DNA of 64,000 nt, taken from Phialocephala subalpina. Its lineage: Eukaryota > Ascomycota > Leotiomycetes > Helotiales > Mollisiaceae. The stretch spans positions 564,696 through 628,695 of the forward strand of contig FJOG01000007.1 in the NCBI GenBank assembly GCA_900073065.1, read 5' to 3'. The translations under genes were made by a program, and so were the position numbers. This document shows positions 1 through 13,348 of this stretch, one piece after another; positions within the stretch are counted from its first letter, which is position 1; the number at the start of each line of letters is the position of its first letter. The notes beneath the pieces are model-generated. The model did no database searches. It had not been told where the DNA came from and was given only the letters and a program-made list of their open reading frames with translations.

Positions 1-2650
1 TTATCGCTAGTAGCGTAAATAATCCTTGCCACTTTTTGCCTTTTCTTTATACGAGCATATCTAAGCTGATAAATAGATTTGCTAAATAATTAGTCCGGGG
101 ATTATTTCTTATTCGTAGAGCGTCCGTGATTTGGCGGGCTGCGTAATACTCGCGGACTACCGTTATAGCATTTCTTATAGCTTTTACTCGAGTTGCAATT
201 AATGCGGTTAAAGTATCTTATTATAATATACGGGGAAACGCTCTAAAAACGAAGAGTATAAGTATAATACCGTTAAGACCGGCGGTATTATTCACGGCTT
301 TAATTACTATTTACAATCTCTCTTCCTTCGGAAGATCAAGTAACTCCTTCAATAGAATATTATACGCACGTTTAAATGGCACGTAGTAACGCTCTACAAG
401 TCCAATAAAGTTATATGCTTCGATCGGCATTTGTTTCGTCTCAATATCTATAATTTTAGTATTATCTCGAAATTCCTTAGAATTAAAGTTTATCTTGGGG
501 TTATAAATTGCAAACGCTAGTAATCCGAAGTAAATATTAATCTAATATACTCGAAAAGCGTTTTAAGCCTTTTTAATTAATATATCCTTAAGAAATCTAG
601 CGGCTTAAAATATAGTTGCTTTATTTACGACTTATAGTACCGCTTTATTATTAAGCTATAAAACGTTTAAATAAACCGAATAATTAAATTCGTAATTATC
701 TCGCAATATAAACTTAAAACGTCTTAGAGATTTGCCATTAATTTAACATTACTAGCAATACTTTATCATCCTCTTAATCTTATCAAAATTTGCGTTATAG
801 CCTCTACGTTTAAAGACTCTCATGAATCGCGCTACTAATAGATATCCAAAGCGTTTATATAATTATCGTAATTTTATTTCGGTCAAATAGTATATATTGG
901 CTTTTATAATCGTAGCCTTTTAGTTCGTATAAACTAAGCTCTCCAATAAGTCTAAAAGTATCTACGGGTATCCGAATGCCCTAATAATAAGTATACGCGC
1001 GTTACTTTAGATAAACACGTTATCGAGATTATCGAATTTAACGCGTAATTTATTTATATCTCGAAAACAAAATAAAAACGACACGTTAACTAGCATTACG
1101 TGAAACGTAATCTAGCTAATTAGTGTCTTAATATCGATAATACCGAGTAATAAAGTCTATCTAATTCCGAACTTAATAATAACTTCTCCGGCTCGTGATT
1201 TATTTAACTTAACGTCTCGAATCCGCTAAAAAGCTAAAAATTAACCTTCTTCGGTTATCGAGCGTTAAACTACTCTAATATCGATTATAATGCCCATAAA
1301 AACACTTAATAAGTATTAAGTGGTTAAAAACATTTTCGTATTTATATATATTATTAGTAATACTAAGTGCATTATAATCTTCGCGAACGCATAAAAAATT
1401 AATTACTAATTAAGTAATTCGATGGTTTTAATTCTATTAATTATATTATAAAATATCGTAAAGAAATAATTTGATTATATAATATAGCTTCTCGATAAGT
1501 TAATTGCTTTTGCAAGCTCATCGACGAATTACTTGTAATCTTTTATAGTATTTAGCTCGAGTCTTTCGAATTTAGTGATATATTAAATTATTTTATTCGT
1601 GTTTTTATCGAGGGGGTCTCGTGATCTCTTAAAGACCGCATATACTTTTTGCTTTTCCTTTGGAGTATATTAAGTACTCTAATAGTTCGGTTTCTTATAT
1701 ATAAAACATTTTTATTCCGTTTGTCTCGTTCTTTAAACATTACGGTTAAAGCGATCTTTATACCGTGTACTTTTCCCAAAGTATTTCCGGTCTACTAAGA
1801 ATGCTTCGTCTTCTCCGTCTCGCGTCTCTCTTTCGATCGAGTAAGCCTTAAAGCTTGATTTGACTTTTACTCTAAGTACTAGAGTTATTTGTACGTCCTC
1901 ACACGCGGATTAGAAGTTTCTTAATAATCTAAAAAGTGCGTAATGGCATTCCAATGTATCTCGGTAAACGTAGTAAATCTTATCTCGAATAATAGTTTCT
2001 AAATGTATCTCGTCGCGTAAACTAAATTATTTATCGATTAATTTACGTCTTAAGATCTCGAAATACTCCGAAATCATTTTTTCGGGGTTTTGAGATTATA
2101 CTATAGTGAGAGTGATCGTATTCTACCAATTGAGTATTCGGTTTCGGCGCTCTTTGGTTTTAAAGTTTAATCTTATGATTCTAATTATTTTCTCGAAAGA
2201 AAAGTCTTTCTCAGCGAGTTTCTAGTAGTAGAACTCATTAGCCTCGCTAACGAGTATAATCGAAAACGCGTTATAATACTCTTCTAATCTAACGCTTACT
2301 TTGGGATATAAATCTTTAAATACTCGGATGGATATATTAAGTGAGTCCTCGCTTTTATAGTACTTAAGTTTCTCGCTATAAATCTTTATTAGAGTAGCGA
2401 GTCCTCGTTTGAATCCGTTCGCTGGCTATAAAAGTTAAAGTAATAGAATCTTTGGTACTTTTTTAACTTTTGGTGATATCGGCTCGTTTAGTGATATCGA
2501 TAGTAGTGGGGTTAGCGTTAGATATCGGGGGTTTGGGGTCGGGCTAGGCGGTAGAGTCTTATTAGGTGTAAGAGAGTACTCGGAGGGTATTGTACGCTTC
2601 GCAAGGGTTATATTAGTAGGTGGTTATCATTATCGTTCGAGTTGTTGTTA
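1..2650 (-). mobile_element. RIP-degraded Ty1/Copia retrotransposon (Gag to integrase), truncated by window edge
   Basis: Read on the minus strand, this A+T-rich stretch still gives Copia polyprotein pieces in the expected order despite many stops. Around 2280-2100 is a Gag piece (residues like FYY, KLAEKDFSFEKII, KERRNRIL). Around 1020-790 is the Gag-pre-integrase region (LTEIKLR, then KRFGYL where a zinc-binding HRRFGHP would be expected). Around 600-300 is the integrase core (NSKEFRD, FIGLVERYYVPFKRAY). Around 215-60 is the integrase tail (RVKAIRNAI, ARQITDALRIRN, WQGLFTLL). Reverse transcriptase would lie left of base 1. No LTR was found. The best surviving open frame is 63 codons (1588-1779), probably the Gag-protease linker. 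The element is dead; the stops and A+T bias are what RIP produces. Confidence 0.8.
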
Positions 2651-4679
2651 AAGTTTTTTATGTGGTAGTCTTTGTATGATCGGTAGTCCTAATAGAGCTT
2701 AGTAATCCCTGATTTTATCGAAATCTTTATTCTTGAATGTTTTGTTTATAAGTATTTGATTTTTCCTTTCTATTTCGATCGGGTCGATTGTATTTCTCCA
2801 CGAGTTAAATCTTCTTAATATGCTTATTTTCTCGATCTCTTATTTAAACTATTCTAATAGCGTTATACTTTGAATAAACATTTTTAATATTTGAGATATT
2901 AATGTATATAATTACGCCAAAGGGATATAAACTCCATTTTTCCGAAGGAAATTCCGCAGATTAATTTTTGAGGTTTGTGTAATTTGCATAAATTAGCTTT
3001 CGTCCCAATTAGAGTATATTAATTTAAACTCCGCCTATAGAAATTTTTTTTTTTTTTTTGTTTATGATTTCTTAAATCTAATCCCTTGTATATTATATTA
3101 GATCGAGGGGTAAAAAGGTTAATAATAAGTCTCCTCCTTAATTAGAATTATACTTTAAAAGGGTCTAATTTTACTCGTTAAAAGCAATTTACTAAGTTAT
3201 ATCGCGCTTAGCAAATATCATAATTCGACGAGTCTTTATATCAAGCTCGTAAAGTTTATTTTTAGTGGGTTCGAGTTTCGTAGGGCGCTTAAAAGTTATC
3301 TTCGGTAATAGCGAGCAAACTACAATTAAGTATTCGCTATCGATACGCAATGGAGCGTAAAATTAAATAAAGCGTAAATTTATACTACCGTAATAATCCC
3401 TTGATATTCTAATTCTTTTAAAAGCTTAAAAGAATCGATTCTCTTTCTTTAGTATAATTTAACGACTTCTGAAAAATCTTTAAGTGCTTTTTTGATATTA
3501 TCCTTACTGCTTTGTAGTCAAACGATTAAGTTAACCACTAATTAATATTAAAACGTCCGGCGATTATTATCAAATATTAAGATCTTAATCTAATATTAAT
3601 GAATATATTTTGTTTATCTTTTCTACCCTTTTCTAAAAGGGGTACTTAACTATCTATATAATTAAGGAAATGATACTAAGATAATAGTTACTAGGGTAAT
3701 AGAGATTAGAGCTTTACCCCTCTATTTACCCCTGAATCCGCCCCTCCATCCCATCGCTAAGCGATCATATGATTATACCAACAAAAGTAAAAAAAGAAAT
3801 AAAGAAAAGTGGAAAAGTGATTTACGCGTTGTATTTTAGAGTTATAGTTATTTGATTAATAAGGCCAGAAATGGGGGAATTCCCCCTCTTTTGGCTTGAT
3901 ATTTTAAGTAATTACTAGAATATCAACGAGTTTTACGTATTAATTATATACGGTAAAAATAGAAGATAATTGCGTTTATTTCTCTGGAAAACTGGCTTTA
4001 GTCTTTACTATAAAGAAAGAAGTACTAATGTGGGTATAAAAGTAAGCACGTGATTACGTGCGACGCTAGGCTGCACTAAGACTAACGTAAGAACGCGTAA
4101 AATTAAAGGATATAACTTTCCAACTTTACGCTCTTACTTCTAAAAATATCTACAATTCAACGAATACAATAATATAGTCTTATTATATTTCGTTTTTGAT
4201 TTATCATATGTAATTAAATATCCCTAGTAATACTAATAATAATTATTAATTTAAAATTAAATATAAAGTTTTTTTAAATTTATAATTATATTACAAGAAA
4301 TATTATTAATTATAATAAAAAATTATAAATTATTTCATATTGAAAAGTTTATTTATATTTATATTTAAAATATTAATTGAAATTTTTTATATTTTTTTTT
4401 AAAAATATTATTATTATTATTTCGTTTATAAAAAATTCAATTTTATTAATAATTCTTTTATCTTTTATTTCAAATTAATAATATATAAATATTAATTAAA
4501 TTTATAAAAATCTTTATATATATATATATAATTATTTATTATTTTAAAATAATATTTTTTTATATTATTTATATATTATTTAAAAATTGAATTCATATTT
4601 ATTAAAATTTTAATAATAAATATAAATTAATTTCGAAAGTAATAATTTATTATTTTTAAATTTAATTAATAAAAATGAA
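2651..4679. other. A+T-rich gene-free block
   Basis: No gene or recognisable protein remnant was found. Base composition becomes more extreme to the right: 4200-4679 is almost only A and T, with runs such as poly-T at 3047-3059. This is typical of a RIP-eroded repeat island. The 5' LTR of the Copia relic may lie somewhere in 2650-3100 but could not be delimited. Confidence 0.6.
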
Positions 4680-4823
4680 NNNNNNNNNNNNNNNNNNNNN
4701 NNNNNNNNNNNNNNNNNNNNNNNNNNNNNNNNNNNNNNNNNNNNNNNNNNNNNNNNNNNNNNNNNNNNNNNNNNNNNNNNNNNNNNNNNNNNNNNNNNNN
4801 NNNNNNNNNNNNNNNNNNNNNNN
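4680..4823. other. Assembly gap (144 N)
   Basis: A run of N inside the most A+T-rich part of the window, so the true distance between the flanks is unknown. Confidence 0.99.
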
Positions 4824-5874
4824 ATTATTAGGATTTTAATTCGGATATAAAATTCAAAAATAATTTATTTATTTAATTTTTATAATTGAAAATAAGAATT
4901 TCATTTATTAGAATTTTTAAATTTATAATTTTTATTAGCTTTTAAATATTTATTATAAAAAATATTATTATTATATATATTCGAAAAAGATTTTAATAAA
5001 ATATTATATATTAAATAATATAATAAATTTATTAATTAAATAATTAATAAATAAAATTTATAAAGAATATTAATACTAATAATTATTGGTTATAAAAGTA
5101 AAATAAGTAAAAGAATAATATTAATAAAGAATTTATTTATTTAGCCAAATAGGAATATCTCCTTAATAAAATGCTCTTATTAGTTTATCCAAATGAAGTC
5201 AATATGCTTAGTACTATGATGCGAGTTTGATTATGGGACCTCATTAAACATCTAATAAGTTATTGGTGCATCGGACCTATTCATGACCGAATATGAGCAT
5301 TTCAACTGACATATATCACGCACTATTTGAGAATGAATGTAAGTGAAATTGTCTCATCCCCGGCGCTTACTAGTCTTCTATGATACGGTTTCGGGTTGGC
5401 TTGCGGGCGACCTACGCCCTACTGGGCTGAGTGCGACTGAGGATGTGCGGGGCATCATTCGTATACTAGTATTGGCCCCCAATTCTTGGCCTGATTACCA
5501 GGTATTTTTCGAAACGCTCGAATCTAATCAATGGATTATTGGCGACAACGACCGCACTGTCTAGGCAACAATGATAAGAAAGGAAGCTCCTTCTATTGGG
5601 GAAGAATAAATCAAGGAAAAGGCTCCTGGTCAGTGGTCACATACGTCTTTGCAACCGCGACGTGTCTCGACCAAAGCCTGCTTGCAGACTGAGCCATACT
5701 CAGCCTCCTAGTCATGTAGTAGAATATTTATAAGCATCATTGGCAATATCAATTCTCCACCTAGCTAAAGTTCAAATCCAAGTCATAGACTTCCGTTTGC
5801 TTCAAGCCCCTGCTTAGATACATCAACACGCTAGTACCATTAGCTAGGACTGTCACAATATCATTCAGTCTAGG
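4824..5874. other. End of A+T block, then unassigned sequence
   Basis: A+T-rich to about 5150, then ordinary composition. A 73-codon open frame at 5343-5564 matches nothing I recognise and has no intron or start context to support it. I see no gene here. Confidence 0.5.
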
Positions 5875-6891
5875 TCACTCCTTGTGAGTAATCCATTCTT
5901 CGAAGATTCTTTGAACCCCTTGCCAATCTCCTTCCTTTGTACCTGCTTTCTTGCGATCAACAAAGTCCTCAATGCACCCACCGCCGAAATCCACAACCCA
6001 AGCATCGAAATTCTTATCGATGACAATATTCCCAGGATGAACATCACCCCACACAATATCATGGACATGCAGCTCCTCGACAATAGCTGTGACTTGCTGC
6101 TTCCACTTTGCATGATGTTCCGAGGCCATCTTGCATTGGTGACTTTGCAGAGATTCGCCGATTGAGGGTATAAAGTCAAACAGCAGGCCGATCGTCATCT
6201 TAGCGTCTTTGGATATCACAATACTGTGAAAGTTGGCCACTCTAATTTTACCCTTTAAACCAGCATTAAGGATACGTGAATGCATATCGATTTCTCTGAT
6301 AATTTGGCTCTTGTCAAGCGCGGGCTTAAAGAACTTAATTGTGCCATCGCCAATCCTGGCCTTTTGAGGGATTTCGGACAGATAGTCATAGGTTTCGGTA
6401 ACTGCAGGGACAATTTGGATATCTGATGCCCTTGAGCGACGGACTTGTGGATGTTGCGGAAGGTCTCGAGATGGGATCATCAGAGCGAAAGGATTGATAG
6501 TGTGACGATCTCGAGTAGCCTTAGCGTAAAGGGAAGACCCTGAAACCATAAGTTTCAGATGATAGGTTGGTGGATAGTAGAACGCTTCGAAAGTGAGATC
6601 CTTAGGTACATGCGTTGTACGTTCTCGAAAGTAAGAAAAGCACGGTTCCACCATCCAATTACACAATGCTTCGTAGTCGTCGTCAGCTCCATCGTCCATA
6701 TCGTCGAATTTGGCAACCAATTGGGAGTACTCTAGCTCAAAGCAGCTCCCGTGAAGATCTTTAAGTGATACAGCAATCTGAAATCGCGAGGCTCGACACA
6801 TGACAGTTATCCATGAGCTTTCGGGGTCGAATTGACTGTCCATAACTTGATAGCTAGGAATATTTGACGAATCCATTGAGGCAAGAGACAT
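5875..6891 (-). CDS. Protein kinase-like (phosphotransferase-fold) protein
   Basis: An intact single-exon frame of 338 codons with an ATG start at 6891. The C-terminal half has the hallmarks of the kinase/aminoglycoside-phosphotransferase fold: a catalytic loop GDVHPGN near residues 282-288 (candidate catalytic Asp283 and metal-binding Asn288), followed by VVDFGGG near 299-305 in place of the DFG motif. The N-terminal 150 residues are not recognisable. In fungi such proteins are common lone kinase-like open frames of unknown substrate. It sits alone between two A+T-rich blocks, yet the frame is clean, so it has escaped the decay around it. Substrate and pathway cannot be inferred. Confidence 0.8.
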   Translation of the reverse strand: MSLASMDSSNIPSYQVMDSQFDPESSWITVMCRASRFQIAVSLKDLHGSCFELEYSQLVAKFDDMDDGADDDYEALCNWMVEPCFSYFRERTTHVPKDLTFEAFYYPPTYHLKLMVSGSSLYAKATRDRHTINPFALMIPSRDLPQHPQVRRSRASDIQIVPAVTETYDYLSEIPQKARIGDGTIKFFKPALDKSQIIREIDMHSRILNAGLKGKIRVANFHSIVISKDAKMTIGLLFDFIPSIGESLQSHQCKMASEHHAKWKQQVTAIVEELHVHDIVWGDVHPGNIVIDKNFDAWVVDFGGGCIEDFVDRKKAGTKEGDWQGVQRIFEEWITHKE

Positions 6892-9195
6892 TGCTAGCGA
6901 TATTGAAGGAAGCGGCGCCCAGCAAATATAGTGGAGAGCGATGTTTGGGAGATGTGTGGAAGAAGTTTGGAACTATATGCCACAGACAATAATCAGCATA
7001 GAACTTCATAAAGGCAGATACTGATTCAGATCATATACCTAAGAGGGGCCTTTGTATGCTTTTGGACGGGTTTGGACGAGTATTACAACTCGTTTGTGGG
7101 TGGAGCTGGACAATACTATACACATGTGCAAATCAACTCTATTGCAAGGAGGTAAAACTAAAAAGGAAAGTAAATACAAAGGGGGCAGGTTGAGGTATAG
7201 CTCGTACGACGCTCCTTCCATCGGTTCCTTACACGTATCGTTTCTCGTAATGCCTTGGCGTCGTCATTATAAAAGGCTGGCGTAATGCCACAGATCTGGT
7301 TTTAGACCGGCTATGCACGTGATGCGGCCGCTAGCTTAGTTAGAGTATTTTACTTGTTTTAGGGGTTTCCCCCTCCTTATTCTCTTTTCCTTCCTCGTCT
7401 TGTATCCTAAGGACTATATACTAGATTGAATAGAAGTTATTGATTCATAGTTGGCCTATCACATGTAAGCTATAACTTTGAGAATAAGAGTTTATACGAG
7501 ATAAGTTTAATACAAAATATATTTAACGATTAGAATTATATAAGAAGCCTCAATTTGTGTTTGAGGCCCAATATCACTTCACGGTCCGGATTATCATATA
7601 AATCTTGAATAATAAATAATATTATTCCTTTTAATCGGAATTTTAAATAATAAATAATATATATTTTTTAATTTCCAAATCTTTGAATAATAAATAATAT
7701 TATTTTATTACGAGTTATAAGCGATTTAATTCAATTGGAAAACTAATATAAATAAAATAAAATAATAATAAAATAATAATAATAAAATTAATACGTAGTT
7801 TTATATTATTTGAAGTAATTTATAATACTTCAAGCGTTTAATAAAAACGAATTTAATTTAAAATTATAAGAATTTTTTTTTTTAAATATTATAAATATTA
7901 TAAGTATTTCGAATAAAAATTTAAATACTATAATCTTAATTTTAATTGCGTATATTATAATTAGTTTTATAATTATATATTTAAAAAGTTTATATTTAAA
8001 AAGTTTTAATTAAAAGCTTTTATTTGATATTTTCGGAATTTTAATATAATAATTTAAAATCGCGAATTTAATTTTTTTTTCTTGTAAATAATACGTACTT
8101 CAAGTAATCAGAAATTTCTAAGGCTCTAATTGCAATTAGCCGTTTATTGTATTCGTATCCATGTAAACTTTAAACTTTAACCTTTAAAAGCCTTAAATTA
8201 TAATCGTACTCGAGTAAACCTCAAGTATAACGCGTACCCCCAATGCGCGCGTATATAAGCGGCACTGAAATTACTTTCTTAGTATACTTCAAAATATTGC
8301 GATTTAAATTATTTTCAGAGTTTTTTGTAGAAGTTTAAATTAATTACGTTATATCCGAAGAAAGTTTCTATTTGAAACTTTAAGATTTTAACTTTAAATT
8401 ATAATTATAATATTTTATTACTCGAAGTTTTATAATTATAATTAGATTTTAATTAAATCGATCGAATAAAAAAAGGTTCGAACGGAAGTTCTTCGATTAA
8501 AAGCGGCCGTATATACGTATCTTATAAAATTTTACTTTTATTAGCTTTTAATCGATTGATTATAATAAGCGTTATATATTTTTTAAAAATTTAAAGTTTA
8601 TAAAAAAATTATATTTTGGCCTCGAGTAAATTTTAGGCCCCTTAGCCCAATTATAAGTAATATAGGCAATTTAAATATAAACGAATTTTTTAAGTAATAT
8701 AAATAATATATTTAATTTTACTATCGAAATAATAATAATATTTAAGAATAAAATAAATAATTCTAATAATTCTAATAAATATTATAAGATTACGCATTTG
8801 CTTATTTAATAATAAGTTAAAAATAATTTAATAAAATAAAAAATAATAATATTTAATAATAAAATTAAATAAAATTTTAATAAAATAAATAATAATAATA
8901 TTTAGTAATTTATATAATTAAATTTAAATTAAATTTTTTTTAATTTCTTTGATATTTGTAATTAAAGTTAAAATCGATATAATCGATCGATTTCTTTAAA
9001 GTAAATTTCATTAGGCGGTAAAAATTTTATATATTGATCGCAATTTTTAACGTAAATATCAAAGAAATTAAAAAACAAATTAATTCGAGTTTAATTACGT
9101 AAATATTTTCTTAATTAAAAGCTTTTTATATATAAGTTTATCGTAAAATTCTATAAGAAAATAAATATAATACGAGCTCGTAAAATAAAATTTAA
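6892..9195. other. Gene-free interval, mostly RIP-like A+T-rich block
   Basis: 6892-7400 has ordinary composition and no supported gene (overlapping frames at 7039-7285 on both strands look accidental). 7400-9195 is A+T-rich with no reading frame. Between about 7604 and 7700 a short unit (AATAATAAATAATATTATT and variants) recurs three times. I could not identify the element family. Confidence 0.6.
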
Positions 9196-9869
9196 AATGT
9201 CGCAATAGGAGGATTCAGATCTTGGCAACATCGATATCGATACCGGGCTTGGCCCCGATATCATTCGATATTGAGCAGATTCTGCAGCCTGCACTTGCTA
9301 GCGAGATAGAACTGATTAAAGTGCTGGCGCTGCATGCAAAGGTCGGTTGCACCTGTCGTCTTTGGCAAAACGTCCCTCAAGTCCTGGTCGTTGGTGTCTC
9401 CTTCCCCTCCCCTGTAAAAGGAAGCAAACATCCGCATCCACTGAACACCCAGTCGCAAGCCTCGACGGATTCTTCAGCAAAAAACACCCACAAGGAACAT
9501 GGACTGAGCTATCGAATCAATCCCCGTTTTTCTGAATCAATAACGTGATTACAAAGGACGACATGAATGGGGACATGGGAGCAAGTCAATGGTGGAACGT
9601 TTCCCCATGTCGCTGTGTGCAGCTTCCAGAACGCTGTGCATATTCACACGTAGGTTAAAAGCGCAGATCCATCCGTGGCTGTACGACGTTCTGGAAGAAG
9701 AAGGTGTCCGGTATTTTCTTACTCTCAACTACATTCCTTCCTTTGAGATCTTCCACGACCAACTCCCTGGAACTGGATCTGTGGATATATCTGCCTGTAC
9801 CAGTTCTCTGACATTTTCCACGTGGAACGCCTCCTGTACTTTGAGTTTTTCGACCCCAAATATATCGAG
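9196..9869. other. Unassigned segment upstream of the MFS gene
   Basis: Composition switches abruptly to normal near 9195. Open frames at 9222-9548 and 9589-10020 overlap several others and resemble no family. A fragment around 9660-9770 (LYDVLEEEGVRYFLTL) looks protein-like but cannot be joined to the transporter in frame. It may hold the promoter and 5' UTR of the downstream gene, or a relic. Confidence 0.35.
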
Positions 9870-11613
9870 ATGGAGGAAGTCAAGCCAGTTCTCACTTCGC
9901 CTGTCGTGGAGGAGGCAATGGATCACCCTTCGATGCCCAGTACTCCTGATGCCAGGCATTCAGACGGAGGTGTCGTCCTCATCCCGCGACCAAGTGACGA
10001 CCCTCGCGATCCCCTTGTGAGTTCATCGCTTCAGACTATGTATGAATGCAAAACTAATGTACGTCAAAGAACTGGCCGATGAGCAGGAAGGTCGGTATCG
10101 TTGCTGTACTCTGCTTCGCCGTCTTCGCCGGCTTCACAGCACCCCTCGCTGGCCAACTCAATGTCAAGTCACAAGCTGCTCTCTACAAGACTGAAACTGT
10201 TCACATCGCATGGCAGGTATGTTGCCCTCCTGTCCTGACCATCGAACACAGCTCACACAATGGATAGAACTCCGCTGGCTCAGCTGGTCTGGCGACTGGA
10301 GGTTTCTTCTTCGCCCCCATGTCCTTCAAGCTCGGTCGAAGCTCCACCATCTTCTGGACCTTAATCGCATGTCTTCTCACCCAGATCTGGGCTGCCAAGA
10401 TGACCAATGTGAATCAATTCAACGGCTTCATCGTCTCTCGATTCTTCTCTGGATTCTTCGGGGGTGTTACTGGTGTGCTCGGTCCACGGATCTTAGTCGA
10501 CCTGTTCTTCCTGCACCAAAGAGGTCGTGCCTTCACTGCTTTCCATTGGTGCTTGAACTTCGGAAGTGTGGCTGGTCCAACTCTCTCCGCGTTCGTGTCT
10601 GCGAACCGATCATGGACCCTTGAGTTCTGGTGGACCGTCGGTCTGTTGGGTGTCGCTATCATTATGTGCTTCTTGTTTATGCATGAGACTTCTTGGGTTC
10701 GGGAGAAGGGAGCACTCAATCCTGCTGCTCCAACAGGATTCTTTGCCAACAGAGTTGCGACTTTCTTCCCAGGCAACAAGGTTACGCCAAAGTCAACATG
10801 GGCCCAGACTGGCACGACGGCTGCTATTCCATTCAAGGTTCTTGTTTCGCCTGTCATGTTGATCATGAGTGTCTTCACTCTCATCAGTTTCGGTTTCTAT
10901 ATTGGTAAGCTGCTGTGCTCCCATTACTCATTTAGCCTAAGTATGGTTTGCTAATTTTATCCTTAGCCATGAATGCAGTAACGCCCACCTTCCTTCAAAA
11001 GCCAGAAAAGATTGGCGGCTACGGCTTCACCACCATCCAAAACGCCTACTTCTCCTTCTGCCACTGGATCGGCATCTTAATCGCCCTCGCTTACGGCCAC
11101 TTTGTCTCCGATCGTCTGCCCCTCTACATCTGTGCCCGAAATGGTGGAATCTGGAAGCCAGAATACCGTTTGCACGCTCTCTGGATCCCGGCTTTGATCT
11201 TCAACCCAATTGGGTTGGGAATCTTTGGTGCGGCTTTAGAGTATCATTTGAGCTGGGTGGTGATCGCTGTCGGACAGGTTTTTGTGACGTTTGGGAGTTT
11301 GAGCATGATTCCAATTACGGTGAATTATATCTGCGAGTCCTTCGTCAAACACCCTGCAGAGGCCAGCATTACTGGCAATTGCTTGAGGCTCCTATTTGGA
11401 CTCTCAGTGGCTTTCTACATCAACCAGTGGATTTCGGCAGTCAATGTGGGATGGACGTATGGTATGATGGCTTTCTTCGATGTTTTCAGCTTTGGATTTG
11501 TTGTTCTGCTTATGTGGAAGGGACACCAGATCAGAGAGTGGACGGTTGGTGGACTCAACGATACTGAAGAGGGTGAGAAGGTTGTTGAGACTGCTAAGTT
11601 GGTGGACAGCTAA
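9870..11613 (+). CDS. MFS transporter, DHA1-like drug:proton antiporter type
   Basis: Four exons close in phase: 9870-10016, 10070-10216, 10268-10904 and 10967-11613, giving 525 residues. The introns are 53, 51 and 62 nt with GTGAGT, GTATGT and GTAAGC donors. The first splice restores DPRDPLNWP, the signature before TM1 in fungal DHA1-like MFS proteins; the third restores GFYIAMNAVTPTFL. Hydrophobic segments are spread along the chain as expected for a 12-TM plasma-membrane exporter, and a GGFF..SFKLGR stretch fits the loop 2-3 region. The start ATG (9870) is the first in frame downstream of a stop; the frame could extend to a GTG at 9822, but no ATG lies there. Function by family: proton-coupled export of small molecules. 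It lies 1.7 kb upstream of a broken NRPS-like gene on the same strand; linkage to a pathway is speculation. Confidence 0.85.
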
Positions 11614-13348
11614 ACGGATAGAAACTATTGCGCGTTTGTTTTCGAGTACTTGCCAGCAATAGCAATGTGGATCACTTGAGTTTTGTATATTTGTTTGTAA
11701 TTTATCCTATACGTGCTGATTCTCGATCCTCCCTGCGAAGAATGAAGTGAACATCCTCTTCGCGCCAGCTTCCCATCTTCAAGTCAGGATCCACCCACTC
11801 CAGACTTCCGGGCTTCGAAGTGAACTGGTCTGGATCACCTACGGCAAAGCCATAGGGAGCATCTTAAAACCTCCACCAGTGCATCATCTCCAGCCCGACT
11901 TAACTTCTCCAAATCAACGTCCGGGGATGAATCTCACCGTATCCTCTTCGCTAAACAAAGTAGCTCATATGAAGATCTAAAAGCTATACTAAAGTTCTAG
12001 GAGATCGATCTCTTCTAGAAATACACTAAATAAACCTATATAGAAATCACCAGTTATATCAACATGCCTCAAGCTATGTCTCAAAACATGATGCCAAACT
12101 AGATGGACGATACTCGATATTAGGCTGAATTCCACCTGGGATCGTCGCTCTCAAAGATCACTTTTCCTAGACGCTCTATATGATCGTGCTTCAGCTTGCG
12201 CAATTGGACGATCCGGAACTGTTCCCGTGAAGTATACCGCTGTGTTGACCTTTCATGTATATTCATATATCTTGCTGACTCGGTTTGAAGCTGTTCACTT
12301 GGCAGCGTTAAACCACTCCTTCTCGCGATCAAAGTCATCAAATCGATGTCTCCTTTCTCATCTGCATCCAAACCCGACTGCAAGCGCAACTTAGATCTTC
12401 TCAAGTGAAAATCGCCTCCTAATCGGGCCATCTCGTCGTTTCGTGGCCTTCGAGAATTCGGGTTCTCACGATATCAGACCATTCCGGGTACCTGCTTCCC
12501 ATTCGAATTTTCATCTAATCCTTTTCATCCTAAACTATCCTCACCGTCTCTTCTTCTCATCTCAAAACGGGAACTATGCAATCTCACGAGACCCGTTTGT
12601 CCCTTCCCATCTCAAATTCTGGTGCACGCCAAAATCTTCAAGAAGCAATCCTTCTCGTGCTCAACTTCTCATTCTCGTCTCCAAACACCCGGTCCAAGTC
12701 TAGGCCTCGTCCAAAATCCTTCTCCACTACTTTATCATGCGTTATTCCACCTTCCAAATCCACACATTCAAACTCACCAATCCCCATCCCTGCACAAATC
12801 GATCACCACAGACCCTGCACCGAGATCTCAGGGGTTCTAAGTGAGTGATAAACGTTTGCAAGGATCCCGATCCCTCCGGCCCGCACTCTTTCATCTACGT
12901 ACCCTTGTATCAATCCCTGGAGAAGCATCGGTAGCGACGGTTGGAGGAAGCAAGCTTCCTAGGCGCTCTTCGCTTGGGACGACGACTGTCTTTCATACAG
13001 GCACCAGTGCAGGGAAGGAAATGCCTCCGTTTGTGGCAGAGTGGGGTGAAGTGTCGATAGTTTCCTTTTTTTTTTAACGCAGAAGGAAGCTTGAAGATTT
13101 GGCGCCAAGGTGAGGATTCGAAAGCTTATTTCGGTGAAGCTTCTTTTGAGCTTCTTTCTCATTTCTTGCCATTACGAGGTGGTATTGACATTTTTATTCG
13201 AGGAGAGAAAGGAACGAAGGAACTGAGGAACTGAAATTTGGAAGCAACGACCTAGGCGGCGCAAATTGTGAAATTTGCATCAGAAAAGGACGGAAGACAC
13301 GACCAAGGTAAAAAACCGCGAGTCGCGAAAACAAGACCAGACTTCGAA
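11614..13348. other. Intergenic interval
   Basis: No supported gene. A 103-codon minus-strand frame (12120-12431) and several overlapping plus-strand frames (12443-12848) are low-complexity and show no domain. The right end presumably holds the promoter and leader of the adenylate-forming reductase gene. Confidence 0.5.

Noticed and set aside
9222..9869. Possible upstream exons or separate gene before the MFS transporter
   Set aside because: Frames overlap each other, show no domain, and none can be spliced in phase to the transporter with a good donor and acceptor.
12120..12431. 103-codon minus-strand frame
   Set aside because: No ATG context, intron, domain or collinear neighbour to support it.
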